Positions 25,758 to 34,251 of a DNA stretch of 43,045 nucleotides are shown here, in pieces. Each line of letters begins with the position of its first letter. The first letter of the stretch is position 1. This DNA comes from UBA6120 sp964495145. GTDB lineage: Bacteria > Bacillota_I > Bacilli_A > RFN20 > CAG-826. Both the position numbers and the translations under genes were made by a program. Where the stretch lies: positions 1-43,045 of the forward strand of contig CAZBUP010000007.1 of assembly GCA_964495145.1 (NCBI GenBank), given 5' to 3'. The notes beneath the pieces are model-generated. The model searched no databases. It was not told the DNA's origin and worked only from the letters and a program-made list of their open reading frames with translations.

Positions 25758-27035
25758 TTAGTCGTTATTTTGTAAGAGGAAGTCGCGGATATGTCGCGTC
25801 TTGATGTCGGCGGTAAACCGGGCCATGTCTTTAGACAGGATTTCCTTGACCTTGTCGAATTCCATTTTGTATTGGTCGGCGATCTTGGCAATCTCGAAAT
25901 CGATGATTTCGGGCGAGACGGCGATTTGTTCGGTCTCGGCGATCTTTTCAAGCACCAAGGAGGCGCGCAAATTCCGTTCGGCTTCTTGATGGAGTTGGCC
26001 GTGGAGCGTTTCTTCGGTTTGGCCGGTCATCTCCAAGTATTGGGCGAAGGTCATGCCGTTTTTGGTCACGTCTTGTTCGAGACGCTCATGCATGGCATCG
26101 ACTTCGTCGTGGATAATCTCGTGAGCCAAGTCAATCTCGGCCGCGGCGGCGATTTGATCGAGCAAGCTTTCGTAGTAGTCCTTTTGGACATTTTCTTCTT
26201 CCTGCTTGGTCAGTTTGGTGCGGACGTGATCTTCAAACGATTCCTTGGAGGTCACTTCGCTGATTTTCAATTCGTCGAACAAGGCTTGACCGATTTCCGG
26301 CAGGCGTTTTTCCTTGACTTCGTGCACCACAATTTTGAACATGGCTTCTTTGCCGGCCAATTCTTTGGCGTAGGCTTCCGGGAACTTGACGGTGATGTCC
26401 TTGGTGGCGCCGGAGGCCAAACCGATCAGTTGTTCTTCAAAACCGGGGATGAATTGTCCCGAACCGAGTTCCAATGAGTAGTTTTCGGCCTTTCCGCCTT
26501 CAAAGGCTTTCCCATCGGTGAAACCTTCAAAGTCGATGACGACCGTGTCGCCCAAGGCGGCCGGTCCGTCTTTAAGGACCAATTCGGCATTTTGGTTTTG
26601 GATTTTCTTGATTTCTTCGGCAATCTGTTCCGGGGTGACGACGACCGGTTTCTTGTCGACGTGGAGGCCTTTGTATTGGCCGAGTTTGACTTCGGGGGCC
26701 GTCATGACGTTGATTTTGATTTCCAGTTCGGTGTCGCTCATCTTGGTGACGTCGACGGTCGGCCGCGCCCATGGGACCAGTTTTTCTTCGGTGATGACTT
26801 GGCGGTAGGCGTCGTTCAGAAGGCTATCGATGGCAGTATTGTACATCCGTTCTTGGTCGATCCGGGTCTTGGCGACGGCTTCCGGGACATGGCCCTTGCG
26901 GAATCCGGGCACCGACAGGTTGGCCACCAGCTTGTCATAGGCCTTTTTGGTGGCTTGTTTCCACTCGGCTTCGTCAAAACGCATGATGATTTCCGTTTTT
27001 GATTGTTCTAACTTCTTGTTGATTTCGTGTTGCAT
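25758..27035 (-). CDS. tig: Trigger factor
   Basis: Ribosome-bound chaperone and peptidyl-prolyl isomerase. The 425 residues have the ribosome-binding N domain including GFRKGHVPE (about residues 41-49; the signature loop is normally GFRxGKxP, so H replaces K here), an FKBP-type isomerase domain (about 155-245, GDTVVIDFEGF) and a long helical C domain. The start has Shine-Dalgarno TAGGAGA. It leads tig-lon-engB and has its own promoter with a perfect palindrome in the spacer. In many Firmicutes clpX follows; it is absent here. Confidence 0.96.
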   Translation of the reverse strand: MQHEINKKLEQSKTEIIMRFDEAEWKQATKKAYDKLVANLSVPGFRKGHVPEAVAKTRIDQERMYNTAIDSLLNDAYRQVITEEKLVPWARPTVDVTKMSDTELEIKINVMTAPEVKLGQYKGLHVDKKPVVVTPEQIAEEIKKIQNQNAELVLKDGPAALGDTVVIDFEGFTDGKAFEGGKAENYSLELGSGQFIPGFEEQLIGLASGATKDITVKFPEAYAKELAGKEAMFKIVVHEVKEKRLPEIGQALFDELKISEVTSKESFEDHVRTKLTKQEEENVQKDYYESLLDQIAAAAEIDLAHEIIHDEVDAMHERLEQDVTKNGMTFAQYLEMTGQTEETLHGQLHQEAERNLRASLVLEKIAETEQIAVSPEIIDFEIAKIADQYKMEFDKVKEILSKDMARFTADIKTRHIRDFLLQNND

Positions 27036-27068
27036 AAATATCTCCTAGTGCACAATGACACGCTAATT

Positions 27069-27097
27069 AATATACTCAAATAATCTAGATTATTCAA
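27069..27097 (-). promoter_or_regulatory. tig promoter with 16-bp palindrome
   Basis: On the minus strand: -35 TTGAAT (27092-27097), 17-base spacer, -10 TATATT (27069-27074). A perfect palindrome AATAATCTAGATTATT (27079-27094) lies between the boxes. It resembles neither CIRCE nor the CtsR tandem repeat, the usual chaperone/protease operators in Firmicutes. Confidence 0.65.
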
Positions 27098-27107
27098 TAA
27101 AGACGAT

Positions 27108-27986
27108 TTATCGATGAGCAAATCGGAGCAAAGCGGCTTCGATTTCTTGGGCGATGGTCAGGCTCACCTCGTCGACGACGATCGGGGCCAGATGCAAATA
27201 TTGACCGACAAGGTAACGGAGTCCCCGGGCCAAGTGTTCTTCATCTTCGTAAGGGGGTTCCATCGGAAAGATGGCCGTCGCGTATTGCCGCAGCAATTCT
27301 TGGCCCAGTTCTCGTTGCGAGGGGTCAAAACCATGCCTCGGCATCTGTTTGATGAAATCCTGCATTTGGAAATTGTCTTCTGGAAGCGTCAGCCAGGATG
27401 GGACGATTTCGCATATGGTCCCCTCGATACCATAAGGACATGGCACGTCGATTTGGGCGGCGATGAGTTTCAATAGCGCCTGATGGCGCAAGCGTGGCGG
27501 GTATTCCTCGGACATGAGTTGCGTCAACCGCTTCAGTTCGCCGCGCACTTTGGTCGTGGGCAATCGATGCAAAGCTGCTTCGATGCGATCGAGATCCCGG
27601 CTATCGATTTGGCGGCGCCATTCGGCCAGGTTGAAATCATGGTGCTTCGGCGTCGAGTCGAGCCAGGCTTTGAATTCCTTCATGGCTTCCTCGACCACGA
27701 TTGAAGCATAGGGCAATTCCTCATAGCGGCGCAGCCACCGGTATCCGGAAGCGCGGTCGTCCGTTTTGATCAATAAGTCGCGATGAATCGAGAATATCTC
27801 GCCAACACGGGCTTTCATGACTTCAAAATGGGTGGTCACGAGTTCTCGGGCTTCATCCTCGGCGCCGGTAGCCGCCAAGGCGATGAAAAGGGCGACTAGG
27901 GAATCGGGGTCGACTTGTCCTTTGGTCAGCTTGATAATGGCTTTGTAATCGCCTTTTTCTAGTAGGACTGCCAGGTCGTTTTGCAT
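27108..27986 (-). CDS. Uncharacterised all-helical (TPR-like) protein
   Basis: A 292-residue soluble protein that I do not recognise with confidence. It is predicted mostly helical, starts with a TPR-like pair of helices (ENGDYKAII-type pattern, seen as LLEKGDYKAIIKL), has a middle RHQALLKLIAAQ helix and ends FAHR. The layout resembles the DUF3196 helical-repeat proteins of Firmicutes and Mollicutes, but that is only an impression. No signal peptide or membrane segment. I chose ATG at 27986 because a perfect TATAAT (27993-27998) ends 6 bases before it, so an upstream ATG at 28004 would lie outside the transcript. No Shine-Dalgarno is present. It stands alone between the tRNA-Arg terminator and tig. 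Confidence 0.75.
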   Translation of the reverse strand: MQNDLAVLLEKGDYKAIIKLTKGQVDPDSLVALFIALAATGAEDEARELVTTHFEVMKARVGEIFSIHRDLLIKTDDRASGYRWLRRYEELPYASIVVEEAMKEFKAWLDSTPKHHDFNLAEWRRQIDSRDLDRIEAALHRLPTTKVRGELKRLTQLMSEEYPPRLRHQALLKLIAAQIDVPCPYGIEGTICEIVPSWLTLPEDNFQMQDFIKQMPRHGFDPSQRELGQELLRQYATAIFPMEPPYEDEEHLARGLRYLVGQYLHLAPIVVDEVSLTIAQEIEAALLRFAHR

Positions 27987-27992
27987 AGGATA

Positions 27993-27998
27993 ATTATA
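27993..27998 (-). promoter_or_regulatory. -10 box giving a leaderless message
   Basis: A perfect TATAAT is followed by six bases and then ATG at 27986, so the expected transcription start is the A of the start codon. No convincing -35 box is seen. The 130 bases between here and the tRNA terminator hold no gene. Confidence 0.5.
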
Positions 27999-28130
27999 CC
28001 GCAATTAGGCGGATACCGATAGGTTGCTCCCTTTATCCATATATACTCGATTTCACAGAAAATGGATTCGAAAGCGCTTTGGACCTTTCGAGGTCAAATC
28101 GAACCGCCGAAAGCATCCGTTTTGACCGGG

Positions 28131-28163
28131 ATAAAAAAATAGCACTGAGTGAACAATGCTATT
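28131..28163 (-). terminator. Terminator of uvrC/tRNA-Arg transcript
   Basis: On the minus strand the hairpin AATAGCA ... TGCTATT (28138-28163) is followed by a run of seven T. It lies 10 bases after the tRNA 3' end. Confidence 0.85.
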
Positions 28164-28172
28164 GGTGAGTCA

Positions 28173-28249
28173 TGGCATCCCCAAAGCGATTCGAACGCTT
28201 GACCTACGGCTTAGAAGGCCGTTGCTCTATCCAACTGAGCTATGGGGAC
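28173..28249 (-). tRNA. tRNA-Arg (anticodon TCT)
   Basis: 77 bases with a complete cloverleaf: acceptor GTCCCCA / TGGGGAT (first pair G-T), D-arm with AGCTCAGTTGGATAGAGC, anticodon stem ACGGC / GCCGT around loop CTTCTAA, T-arm with GTTCGAATC, discriminator G and an encoded CCA end. Anticodon TCT at 28213-28215 reads AGA and AGG. It lies 34 bases after uvrC and has its own likely promoter. Confidence 0.98.
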
Positions 28250-28259
28250 AGGCGCTATC

Positions 28260-28287
28260 AATATAACACAAAACCCCGTTTTGTTAA
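28260..28287 (-). promoter_or_regulatory. tRNA-Arg promoter overlapping the uvrC stop
   Basis: On the minus strand: -35 TTAACA (28282-28287), which contains the uvrC TAA stop, 16-base spacer, -10 TATATT (28260-28265). The start would fall about 4 bases before the mature tRNA 5' end. The spacer also forms a hairpin ACAAAAC-GGG-GTTTTGT. Confidence 0.6.
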
Positions 28288-30047
28288 TCGCTTTCCGTCG
28301 CCCGAAGCTTCAAATACAGGGCTTCGGCCACTTCCCGTGGCAACAACTGCTCGAGTTCCGAGAGACTGGCTTGCCGCAGTTCGTCCAAAGAACGGTAGGT
28401 TTCGTTGATCAAGGCTTGGCGCCGAGCGCCCAACCCCGGTATGTCGTCAAGCAAAGAGCGAGTGGCTTTCTTTCTTTCCAAGGCCCGATGGAAACTGATG
28501 GCGTAGCGATGGACTTCGTCCTGCATCCGCACGAGAAGAAAGAATAATGGCGGCTTGCCGGTTAGGTCATAGGTATTCCCATCTCTGTCGACCAAGCCCC
28601 GGGTTTGGTGCTTTTCGTTTTTGAATAACCCGAATACCGGCACGGCCACCTCGATTTTATCGAGACTGGTTCGGGCGGCTTTGACTTGCTCGACGCCGCC
28701 GTCGACCAATACCAAATCGGGAAAGCCGGCTTGTTCGCCTTTCAAGCGGGTGTAGCGCCGGGCGATGACCTCGCTCATCGAGGCGAGGTCGTTACGGCTT
28801 TCGTCTTGCTCGATATGGAACTTTCGGTACATTTTCTTGACCGGTTCCCCGTTGATGAAGGCGACCATGGCGCCGACCGGGGAACTGCCTTGAAGATGCG
28901 AATTATCGAATAACTCAATCCTTAGTGGGGTCGGGATTTTCAAGACTTCGCCAAGATCTTGAAGCATGGCTTGCTTATCATCGTCAAGGCGCGCCGTCAT
29001 GAAGTGGTCGTCCAACCCTTGCATGGCGTTTTTCATGGCCATGGACGCTAAATCGAACAAGGCACCCCGCGTCGGGGAAACGACGGTGGTCTCCAAGGCG
29101 GCTTCGACCTGTTTGGCGATGGCTTTTTGAAGAATGACCAGCTCCGAAGGAATCGTCTTCTCGCGATAATATTGACCGATCACGTCGACGACTTGTTCAT
29201 CCAATTCGTCAAAGCGCTCGATCACGAAGAGTTTCTTGCCAAGAACCAAACCTTTCCGCATCATCAAAACGGCCAATGACAAGTAGCCTTCCCGTTCCGA
29301 GAAAGCGATGATGTCGCGGTCAGCCCGGTCTTTGATCTCGACGTTTTGGGGACTGATCGTCGTCTTGATGTCTTCGATGATGTGCTTGTATTCAAGGGCC
29401 AATTCGTAATTCATCTCGGCACTGGCTTGAAGCATTTTTTCTTGATAGGTTTTTAATACGTTATCGACTTTTCCACTTAAAAACGACTGAATATCGCCTG
29501 AAAGGGAAGTATAGGTCTCTTCTTTGATTTGATTGATGCAAGGGGCCAAGCATTGGCCCAGGTGATAGTATAGGCATGCCGTGTGCGGCATCACGTTGCA
29601 TTTTCGTAAGGGGAAGACCTTGTTCAGCAAGTCCATGGTCCGGTAAGCGCTCCGCGAATTGGGGTAAGGCCCAAAATACACATAGTGCTTGTCGGTATTC
29701 TTGCGCATGATCTTTAAGTGGGGATCGGCGCCGATCTTCAGGGCGATGTACGGGTAATGGGACCCGTCTTTCAACATGATGTTGTAACGTGGGTAATGCT
29801 CGTGAATCAAGTTCATCTCGAGGATGAACGCCTCTTTTTCGCTGCGGGTAATGATCGTTTCGAAACTGGCTACGGCCCGCACCATCGCCAAGACTTTGCC
29901 GATTTGGGGGCGGGTGAAATACTGGCCGACCCGCTTGGCCAAATTCTTGGCCTTGCCGACGTAGATGATTTTCCCTTGGGCGTTTTTCATTAGGTAGACG
30001 CCCGGATCTTTGGGGAGGTTGTTCAATCGGGATTTGTAATCGATCAT
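28284..30047 (-). CDS. uvrC: Excinuclease ABC subunit C
   Basis: Nuclease of nucleotide excision repair that makes both incisions with UvrAB. The 587 residues show an N-terminal GIY-YIG domain (GVY 16-18, YVG 29-31, with R and E in the helix that follows), a UVR domain (about 200-235), an RNase H-like C-terminal nuclease half (FDNSHLQGSSPVG, LVDGGVEQ) and a terminal helix-hairpin-helix (DIPGLG). I chose ATG at 30047, one base after the mutS2 stop; the longer frame inside mutS2 lacks family similarity. No Shine-Dalgarno, so coupling to mutS2 is likely. Confidence 0.96.
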   Translation of the reverse strand: MIDYKSRLNNLPKDPGVYLMKNAQGKIIYVGKAKNLAKRVGQYFTRPQIGKVLAMVRAVASFETIITRSEKEAFILEMNLIHEHYPRYNIMLKDGSHYPYIALKIGADPHLKIMRKNTDKHYVYFGPYPNSRSAYRTMDLLNKVFPLRKCNVMPHTACLYYHLGQCLAPCINQIKEETYTSLSGDIQSFLSGKVDNVLKTYQEKMLQASAEMNYELALEYKHIIEDIKTTISPQNVEIKDRADRDIIAFSEREGYLSLAVLMMRKGLVLGKKLFVIERFDELDEQVVDVIGQYYREKTIPSELVILQKAIAKQVEAALETTVVSPTRGALFDLASMAMKNAMQGLDDHFMTARLDDDKQAMLQDLGEVLKIPTPLRIELFDNSHLQGSSPVGAMVAFINGEPVKKMYRKFHIEQDESRNDLASMSEVIARRYTRLKGEQAGFPDLVLVDGGVEQVKAARTSLDKIEVAVPVFGLFKNEKHQTRGLVDRDGNTYDLTGKPPLFFLLVRMQDEVHRYAISFHRALERKKATRSLLDDIPGLGARRQALINETYRSLDELRQASLSELEQLLPREVAEALYLKLRATESD

Positions 30048-30048
30048 G

Positions 30049-32346
30049 TTATTTGAGGAAAACGACCGTCGCTCCCGATCCGCCTTCGCCCGGTTCCCCG
30101 AGCCGATAGGAGGCAACGTAGGGTTTGCTCTCGAGATAATGGGTAACCGCGCGGCGCAAGGCCCCGGTGCCAAGCCCATGGATGATGCGAACGCGCTTTA
30201 GGTTCGAAGCCAAAGCCGAGTCGATGTAGGCGTCAAGGCTCAGCAAAGCTTCGTCAACCCGTTGGCCGATTAAATTCAGCTCTTGGGCAACGTGAATCTC
30301 GTTTTTGTTGATGAAGGCGACTTGTTTCTTCGGCATCTCGGGAGCGGCGATTTTCATCAAAGACGCCGTCGTCAGCCGAATTGATTTTCCGTCATCCGTC
30401 AACAGGGTGGTCATCTTTTTGGTCATGGCCGTGATGCGGCCGCTGAGGCCGAGCGGTTCATACAAGGCGTAATCGCCGATGGCCAAATCGCCATCCAGCG
30501 GCTTGGTTGCCGTCATGACCTCGTCTTCTTGTTCCAATTCCCGTTTTAAGGCGATGGCCTCATGCAGTTTCAAATTCGGGTTCGACAAAAGGCTGATGGC
30601 CGCTTGAGCCTGTTCCTTGGCCGCCAAAAGAATCTTTTCCTTACTGGTTTGGATGTCGGTTTCCAAATCCTGATAGGCTTTTTCGATTTTGGCTTTGTCG
30701 GCCGCCATTTGGTCTTTTTGCCGTTCTAGTTCGGCTTCTTGGGCCAGCAAGGCTTCGGTTTTGGCTCGTTGCTCCTCCAATTGGCGCTGCAGTTCGTCGA
30801 TGAGACGGCTCGTCTCCTGGCGGTTGGCCTGCACCAAGTCATGCGCGGCTGCCAAGATGCTTTCGTCGAGGCCATACCGATGGGCCATTTCCAAGCCGTA
30901 ACTACGGCCCGGCATGTCGAGCACCAACTCGTAGGTCGGCGTCAGTTTGGCTTCGTCAAAGCGCATCGAGGCGTTGCGCATCCCCGGTTCGCTATATCCG
31001 AGTTGTTTCAATAAGGCAAAGTGGCTGGAGACGACCACGAACGCCCTGCTGGCGTTTAAATGCTTCAAGATGGCGACGGCCAGGGCTTCGCCTTCTTGGG
31101 GATCGGTCCCAGTCCCTAGTTCGTCGATCAATACCAAATCGCGGCGATTGACGACACGCACCATATAAGCCAAATTGGAAATGTGGCCGGCAAAGGTCGA
31201 CAAATTGTCCAATAAGCTTTGCGAGTCGCCGATGTCGGCGTAGACGTGGTCGAAGTAGCTGAGCCGTCCCGGCTTGCGGGTTGGGAGCGCTAAACCGCAT
31301 TGATGCATATACACCAAAAGCCCGATGGTTTTCATGGCGACGGTTTTTCCGCCGGCGTTCGGGCCGGTGATGATCACGAGGCGCTGGTCTTGGTTCAAAT
31401 GGAAGGTGTTGGCCACGACTCGACAAGGGTCTATGAGGGGGTGACGCGCGTCGAGGAGCTCAATGACGCGATCGGGGCTCACTTCGGCGACCTGGCCTTT
31501 AATTGCCAAACCATAGGCGGCTTTGGCGCCATAGAAGTCTAATGAACCCAAGGTGACGTTATTGGTGACCAGTTCCGTTTCATGCAATAGGATTTCATGG
31601 GTCAAATCCAACAGGATCCGATGGATTTCTTCATGCTCTTGGCTCGTCAAAACGTACAACTCGTTATTGAGCATCACGAGCGGGGTCGGTTCGATGAAGG
31701 AGGTATAGCCGGTATCCGACATGGCGTGGAGAATGCCCTCGACCCGGTTTTTCTCCTGGGAGATGACCGGCAACACCAAATGGCCGTTACGGACGACCGG
31801 CTGCTTGTCGGATAGATACGGCATGTAGGTATCGGTCAGCTTCTGGATCAACTGCTGCATTTTGGTTTCCAAACTGCGTTTTTGATGGCGGATTTTATTC
31901 AAAAGGGGGCTGGCCGTGTCCTTGATCGATAAATCGGGGGCCACCACCTTGTCGATTTTCTCCAATAACGGCGTTTGATTCGTGAATCGTTCAAGTAAAA
32001 CTTGAAGCAGCGGATAACTGCCGCCCTTGCCTTTGAAGAAGGTCGACACTTTGCCGATAGTGCGCAAGTCTTCGGCCACGGCGTGGATTTCTTCGACTGC
32101 GAGTGCCGAGCCTTTGTTGGCCTTGACGAAATACGGGGCCAAATCTTGGCTGTTCATGATCGGAAAATAGCCATAGCGTTGGGCCAGCGACATCATCTCG
32201 TTCAAGCGGGCCAATTCCATGGGAAGATCATCTTCCGCCACGAACGATAATTCCTCGATGGCTTGGACGGCCAACACCGCGTGGGCGTAATTCAGGAGGC
32301 GATGTTTAATCTCGCCGAATTCCAATAATGATTCGATCGCTTTCAT
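30049..32346 (-). CDS. mutS2: Endonuclease MutS2 (Smr domain)
   Basis: MutS-like ATPase with a C-terminal nuclease; in Bacillus it acts on collided ribosomes as well as on recombination intermediates. The 765 residues show the clamp and core region (1-320), Walker A GPNAGGKT (328-335), the ABC-type signature region with DELGTGTDP, a long coiled coil (about 515-610), and a C-terminal Smr domain (about 690-765) with LNLIGQRVDEAL and HGLGTGAL. Full length. A -10-like TATGAT lies 9 bases before the ATG, with no clear Shine-Dalgarno. Confidence 0.97.
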   Translation of the reverse strand: MKAIESLLEFGEIKHRLLNYAHAVLAVQAIEELSFVAEDDLPMELARLNEMMSLAQRYGYFPIMNSQDLAPYFVKANKGSALAVEEIHAVAEDLRTIGKVSTFFKGKGGSYPLLQVLLERFTNQTPLLEKIDKVVAPDLSIKDTASPLLNKIRHQKRSLETKMQQLIQKLTDTYMPYLSDKQPVVRNGHLVLPVISQEKNRVEGILHAMSDTGYTSFIEPTPLVMLNNELYVLTSQEHEEIHRILLDLTHEILLHETELVTNNVTLGSLDFYGAKAAYGLAIKGQVAEVSPDRVIELLDARHPLIDPCRVVANTFHLNQDQRLVIITGPNAGGKTVAMKTIGLLVYMHQCGLALPTRKPGRLSYFDHVYADIGDSQSLLDNLSTFAGHISNLAYMVRVVNRRDLVLIDELGTGTDPQEGEALAVAILKHLNASRAFVVVSSHFALLKQLGYSEPGMRNASMRFDEAKLTPTYELVLDMPGRSYGLEMAHRYGLDESILAAAHDLVQANRQETSRLIDELQRQLEEQRAKTEALLAQEAELERQKDQMAADKAKIEKAYQDLETDIQTSKEKILLAAKEQAQAAISLLSNPNLKLHEAIALKRELEQEDEVMTATKPLDGDLAIGDYALYEPLGLSGRITAMTKKMTTLLTDDGKSIRLTTASLMKIAAPEMPKKQVAFINKNEIHVAQELNLIGQRVDEALLSLDAYIDSALASNLKRVRIIHGLGTGALRRAVTHYLESKPYVASYRLGEPGEGGSGATVVFLK

Positions 32347-32422
32347 ATCTTTTTTATCATATCATTGAAAACTCGGGGATGTAGGCAAGTTTCGCTCAGT
32401 TATGTTAATATCATAGTGATTT
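32347..32422. promoter_or_regulatory. Divergent mutS2 / rnhC promoter region
   Basis: These 76 bases separate the two divergent starts. Leftward, TATGAT (32356-32361) lies 9 bases before the mutS2 ATG. Rightward, TATCAT (32409-32414) lies 8 bases before the rnhC ATG. Neither start has a Shine-Dalgarno, and no good -35 box was found for either, so both assignments are tentative. Confidence 0.45.
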
Positions 32423-33328
32423 ATGAATATAACCGAAACCGCCGCCCTGTTGATTCTTGAAAAGGCCGCCGCCGACATGATGGCCTTTTATGAACATGAA
32501 CGCGTCGATAACCCGAGCGCCTACGTCCGCTTTGCCGCTAAGCATGATGGTGTCATGATCTTGCTATACGATAAACCGCATGAGGGGCGTTACAAAGTGG
32601 TTTTCCAAGGACCCGGCGCGGCCAGCGAAGCCAAGCTTTGGGGTGAACCGCTCCCCCAGAAAAAGAAGACGGTTTCCCGTGGTTTTGCCAACCTCGGCAC
32701 CCACCTGGGCAGCGATGAGGTCGGCACCGGCGATTTCTTCGGTCCGGTCGTCGTCGTCGCCGCCTACATGGGTCCCAAGCAAATGCCGCTGGTCAAGCGC
32801 TTTTCGATCGGCGACAGCAAAACCAAGACCGACGACTTCATCCGTGAAGTCGGGCCGGCACTCATCAAAAACATTCCCTATTCGCTCCTGATCGTCCCCA
32901 ACGAAAAATACAACCAACTCGTCAGCCAAGGTTTCAACCTCAACCGCATCAAGGCTTGGCTACATCAAACCGCCCTCGTCAACCTCAAAAACAAAATGAA
33001 GACGCGGGTCCCAGCCATCATCGACCAATTCTGCTCCCCGAAAATGTTTGCCAAGCACGTCATCGACCATCCCGAAAAATTGACCAATGTCATTTTCGAA
33101 ACCAAAGCCGAATCGCGTTATCCGGCCGTCGGGGCCGCCTCGATGATCGCCCGCTACGCCTTCTTGGATTACATGGCGCGATTGAACCAACAATTCGACA
33201 CCACATTTCCGCTGGGCGCCAGTCGCCTCGTCGACGAATTCGCCCAGGCGTTCATTCAAAAAAACGGCCGGGCGGCATTCGACCGGCTGACCAAGCACAA
33301 TTTCCGCAATTATCGGGATTTGAAATGA
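32423..33328 (+). CDS. rnhC: Ribonuclease HIII
   Basis: Degrades the RNA strand of RNA-DNA hybrids; typical of Firmicutes. The 301 residues have the RNase HIII-specific N-terminal TBP-like domain (1-about 85) and the catalytic domain with SDEVGTGDFFGP (97-108), containing the D98-E99 active-site pair, and GDSKTKTDD downstream. It is the only plus-strand gene in the window. Its last 19 bases overlap the convergent rluD gene. In Bacillus rnhC is also found close to mutS2. Confidence 0.96.
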   Translation: MNITETAALLILEKAAADMMAFYEHERVDNPSAYVRFAAKHDGVMILLYDKPHEGRYKVVFQGPGAASEAKLWGEPLPQKKKTVSRGFANLGTHLGSDEVGTGDFFGPVVVVAAYMGPKQMPLVKRFSIGDSKTKTDDFIREVGPALIKNIPYSLLIVPNEKYNQLVSQGFNLNRIKAWLHQTALVNLKNKMKTRVPAIIDQFCSPKMFAKHVIDHPEKLTNVIFETKAESRYPAVGAASMIARYAFLDYMARLNQQFDTTFPLGASRLVDEFAQAFIQKNGRAAFDRLTKHNFRNYRDLK

Positions 33329-34251
33329 TTCCCGTTTGGATCGAGTTGATTTAAAACCGTTTGAAAATGGTCGGGTAGCGGGGCTTCGTAGGTCGCGCTT
33401 TTCCCGCTTTTGGGATGGCGAAGCGTCAGTTTGTAGGCATGGAGCAACTGACCTTGATCGTAGAGGGGGTCGCCGCCTCCGTAAAGTCGGTCCCCGACGA
33501 TCGGATGCTTGATGTAAGCCAGATGGACGCGGATTTGATGGGTGCGCCCGGTTTTAAGAGCGACCGAAAGTAACGTATAGCCGGCATATCGTTTGATCAC
33601 TTGAAACCGGGTTTCGGCTTCCTTGGCATGGTGCGGGGTGACGGCCATCTGCTGACGGCGCTTGGCATCGCGCCCGATGGGGGCATTGATTATGCCTTCG
33701 TTTTCCTCGATGGTCCCTTTGACCAGGGCGTAATACTCGCGGTGCATGGCATGGTCGACCAGCTGGTCGGCCAAATACCGATGGGCGCGGTCGTTCCGGG
33801 CGATGACCAATAGACCCGAGGTATCCTTATCGATCCGATGGACGATGCCGGGGCGTTTGACGCCGTTGATGCCGCTTAAAGACGGATAGCGGGCTAAGAG
33901 TCCATTGACCAAAGTGTCTTGTTGGTGGCCGGGGGCCGGATGGGTAACGAGTCCGGTCGGTTTATCGACGACGATGATGTCTTCGTCCTCGTAAATGACG
34001 GTGAACGGTATCTGGATGCCGGGGCGCGGATCATGGAGCGGTTCCGGGACCACGATGATGATTTCATCGCCCGGACGGGGAATATAGGACGATTTGGATA
34101 CGGCCCCGTTGACGGTAATCGCCCCCGATTTGATCAACCCCTCGATGCGAGAACGAGAAAAATCTTCAAACTTGGCGGCCAAAAAACGGTCGAGCCGTTC
34201 ATTGATCGGTTCATCGGATGAAACGACGAACTTAATGGGTTGGGCTTCCAT
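33310..34251 (-). CDS. rluD: RluD-type 23S rRNA pseudouridine synthase
   Basis: Isomerises uridines in 23S rRNA (helix 69 in the E. coli enzyme). The 313 residues have an N-terminal S4 RNA-binding domain (about 12-75) and the catalytic domain with HRIDKDTSG (138-146), catalytic D141, and GRTHQIRVHLAY. It follows lspA with a 20-base overlap, as in the Bacillus lspA-rluD (ylyB) pair. The exact target uridines cannot be read from sequence. The 3' end overlaps the convergent rnhC gene. Confidence 0.93.
   Translation of the reverse strand: MEAQPIKFVVSSDEPINERLDRFLAAKFEDFSRSRIEGLIKSGAITVNGAVSKSSYIPRPGDEIIIVVPEPLHDPRPGIQIPFTVIYEDEDIIVVDKPTGLVTHPAPGHQQDTLVNGLLARYPSLSGINGVKRPGIVHRIDKDTSGLLVIARNDRAHRYLADQLVDHAMHREYYALVKGTIEENEGIINAPIGRDAKRRQQMAVTPHHAKEAETRFQVIKRYAGYTLLSVALKTGRTHQIRVHLAYIKHPIVGDRLYGGGDPLYDQGQLLHAYKLTLRHPKSGKSATYEAPLPDHFQTVLNQLDPNGNHFKSR

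Noticed and set aside
25791..26477. Plus-strand 228-codon open frame
   Set aside because: Exactly antisense to trigger factor; composition is that of a reversed GC-rich coding strand, and no family is visible.
28005..28130. Heat-shock operator (CtsR or CIRCE) near AGGTCAAA
   Set aside because: Only a single half-site is present, without the tandem copy, and no chaperone gene follows directly.
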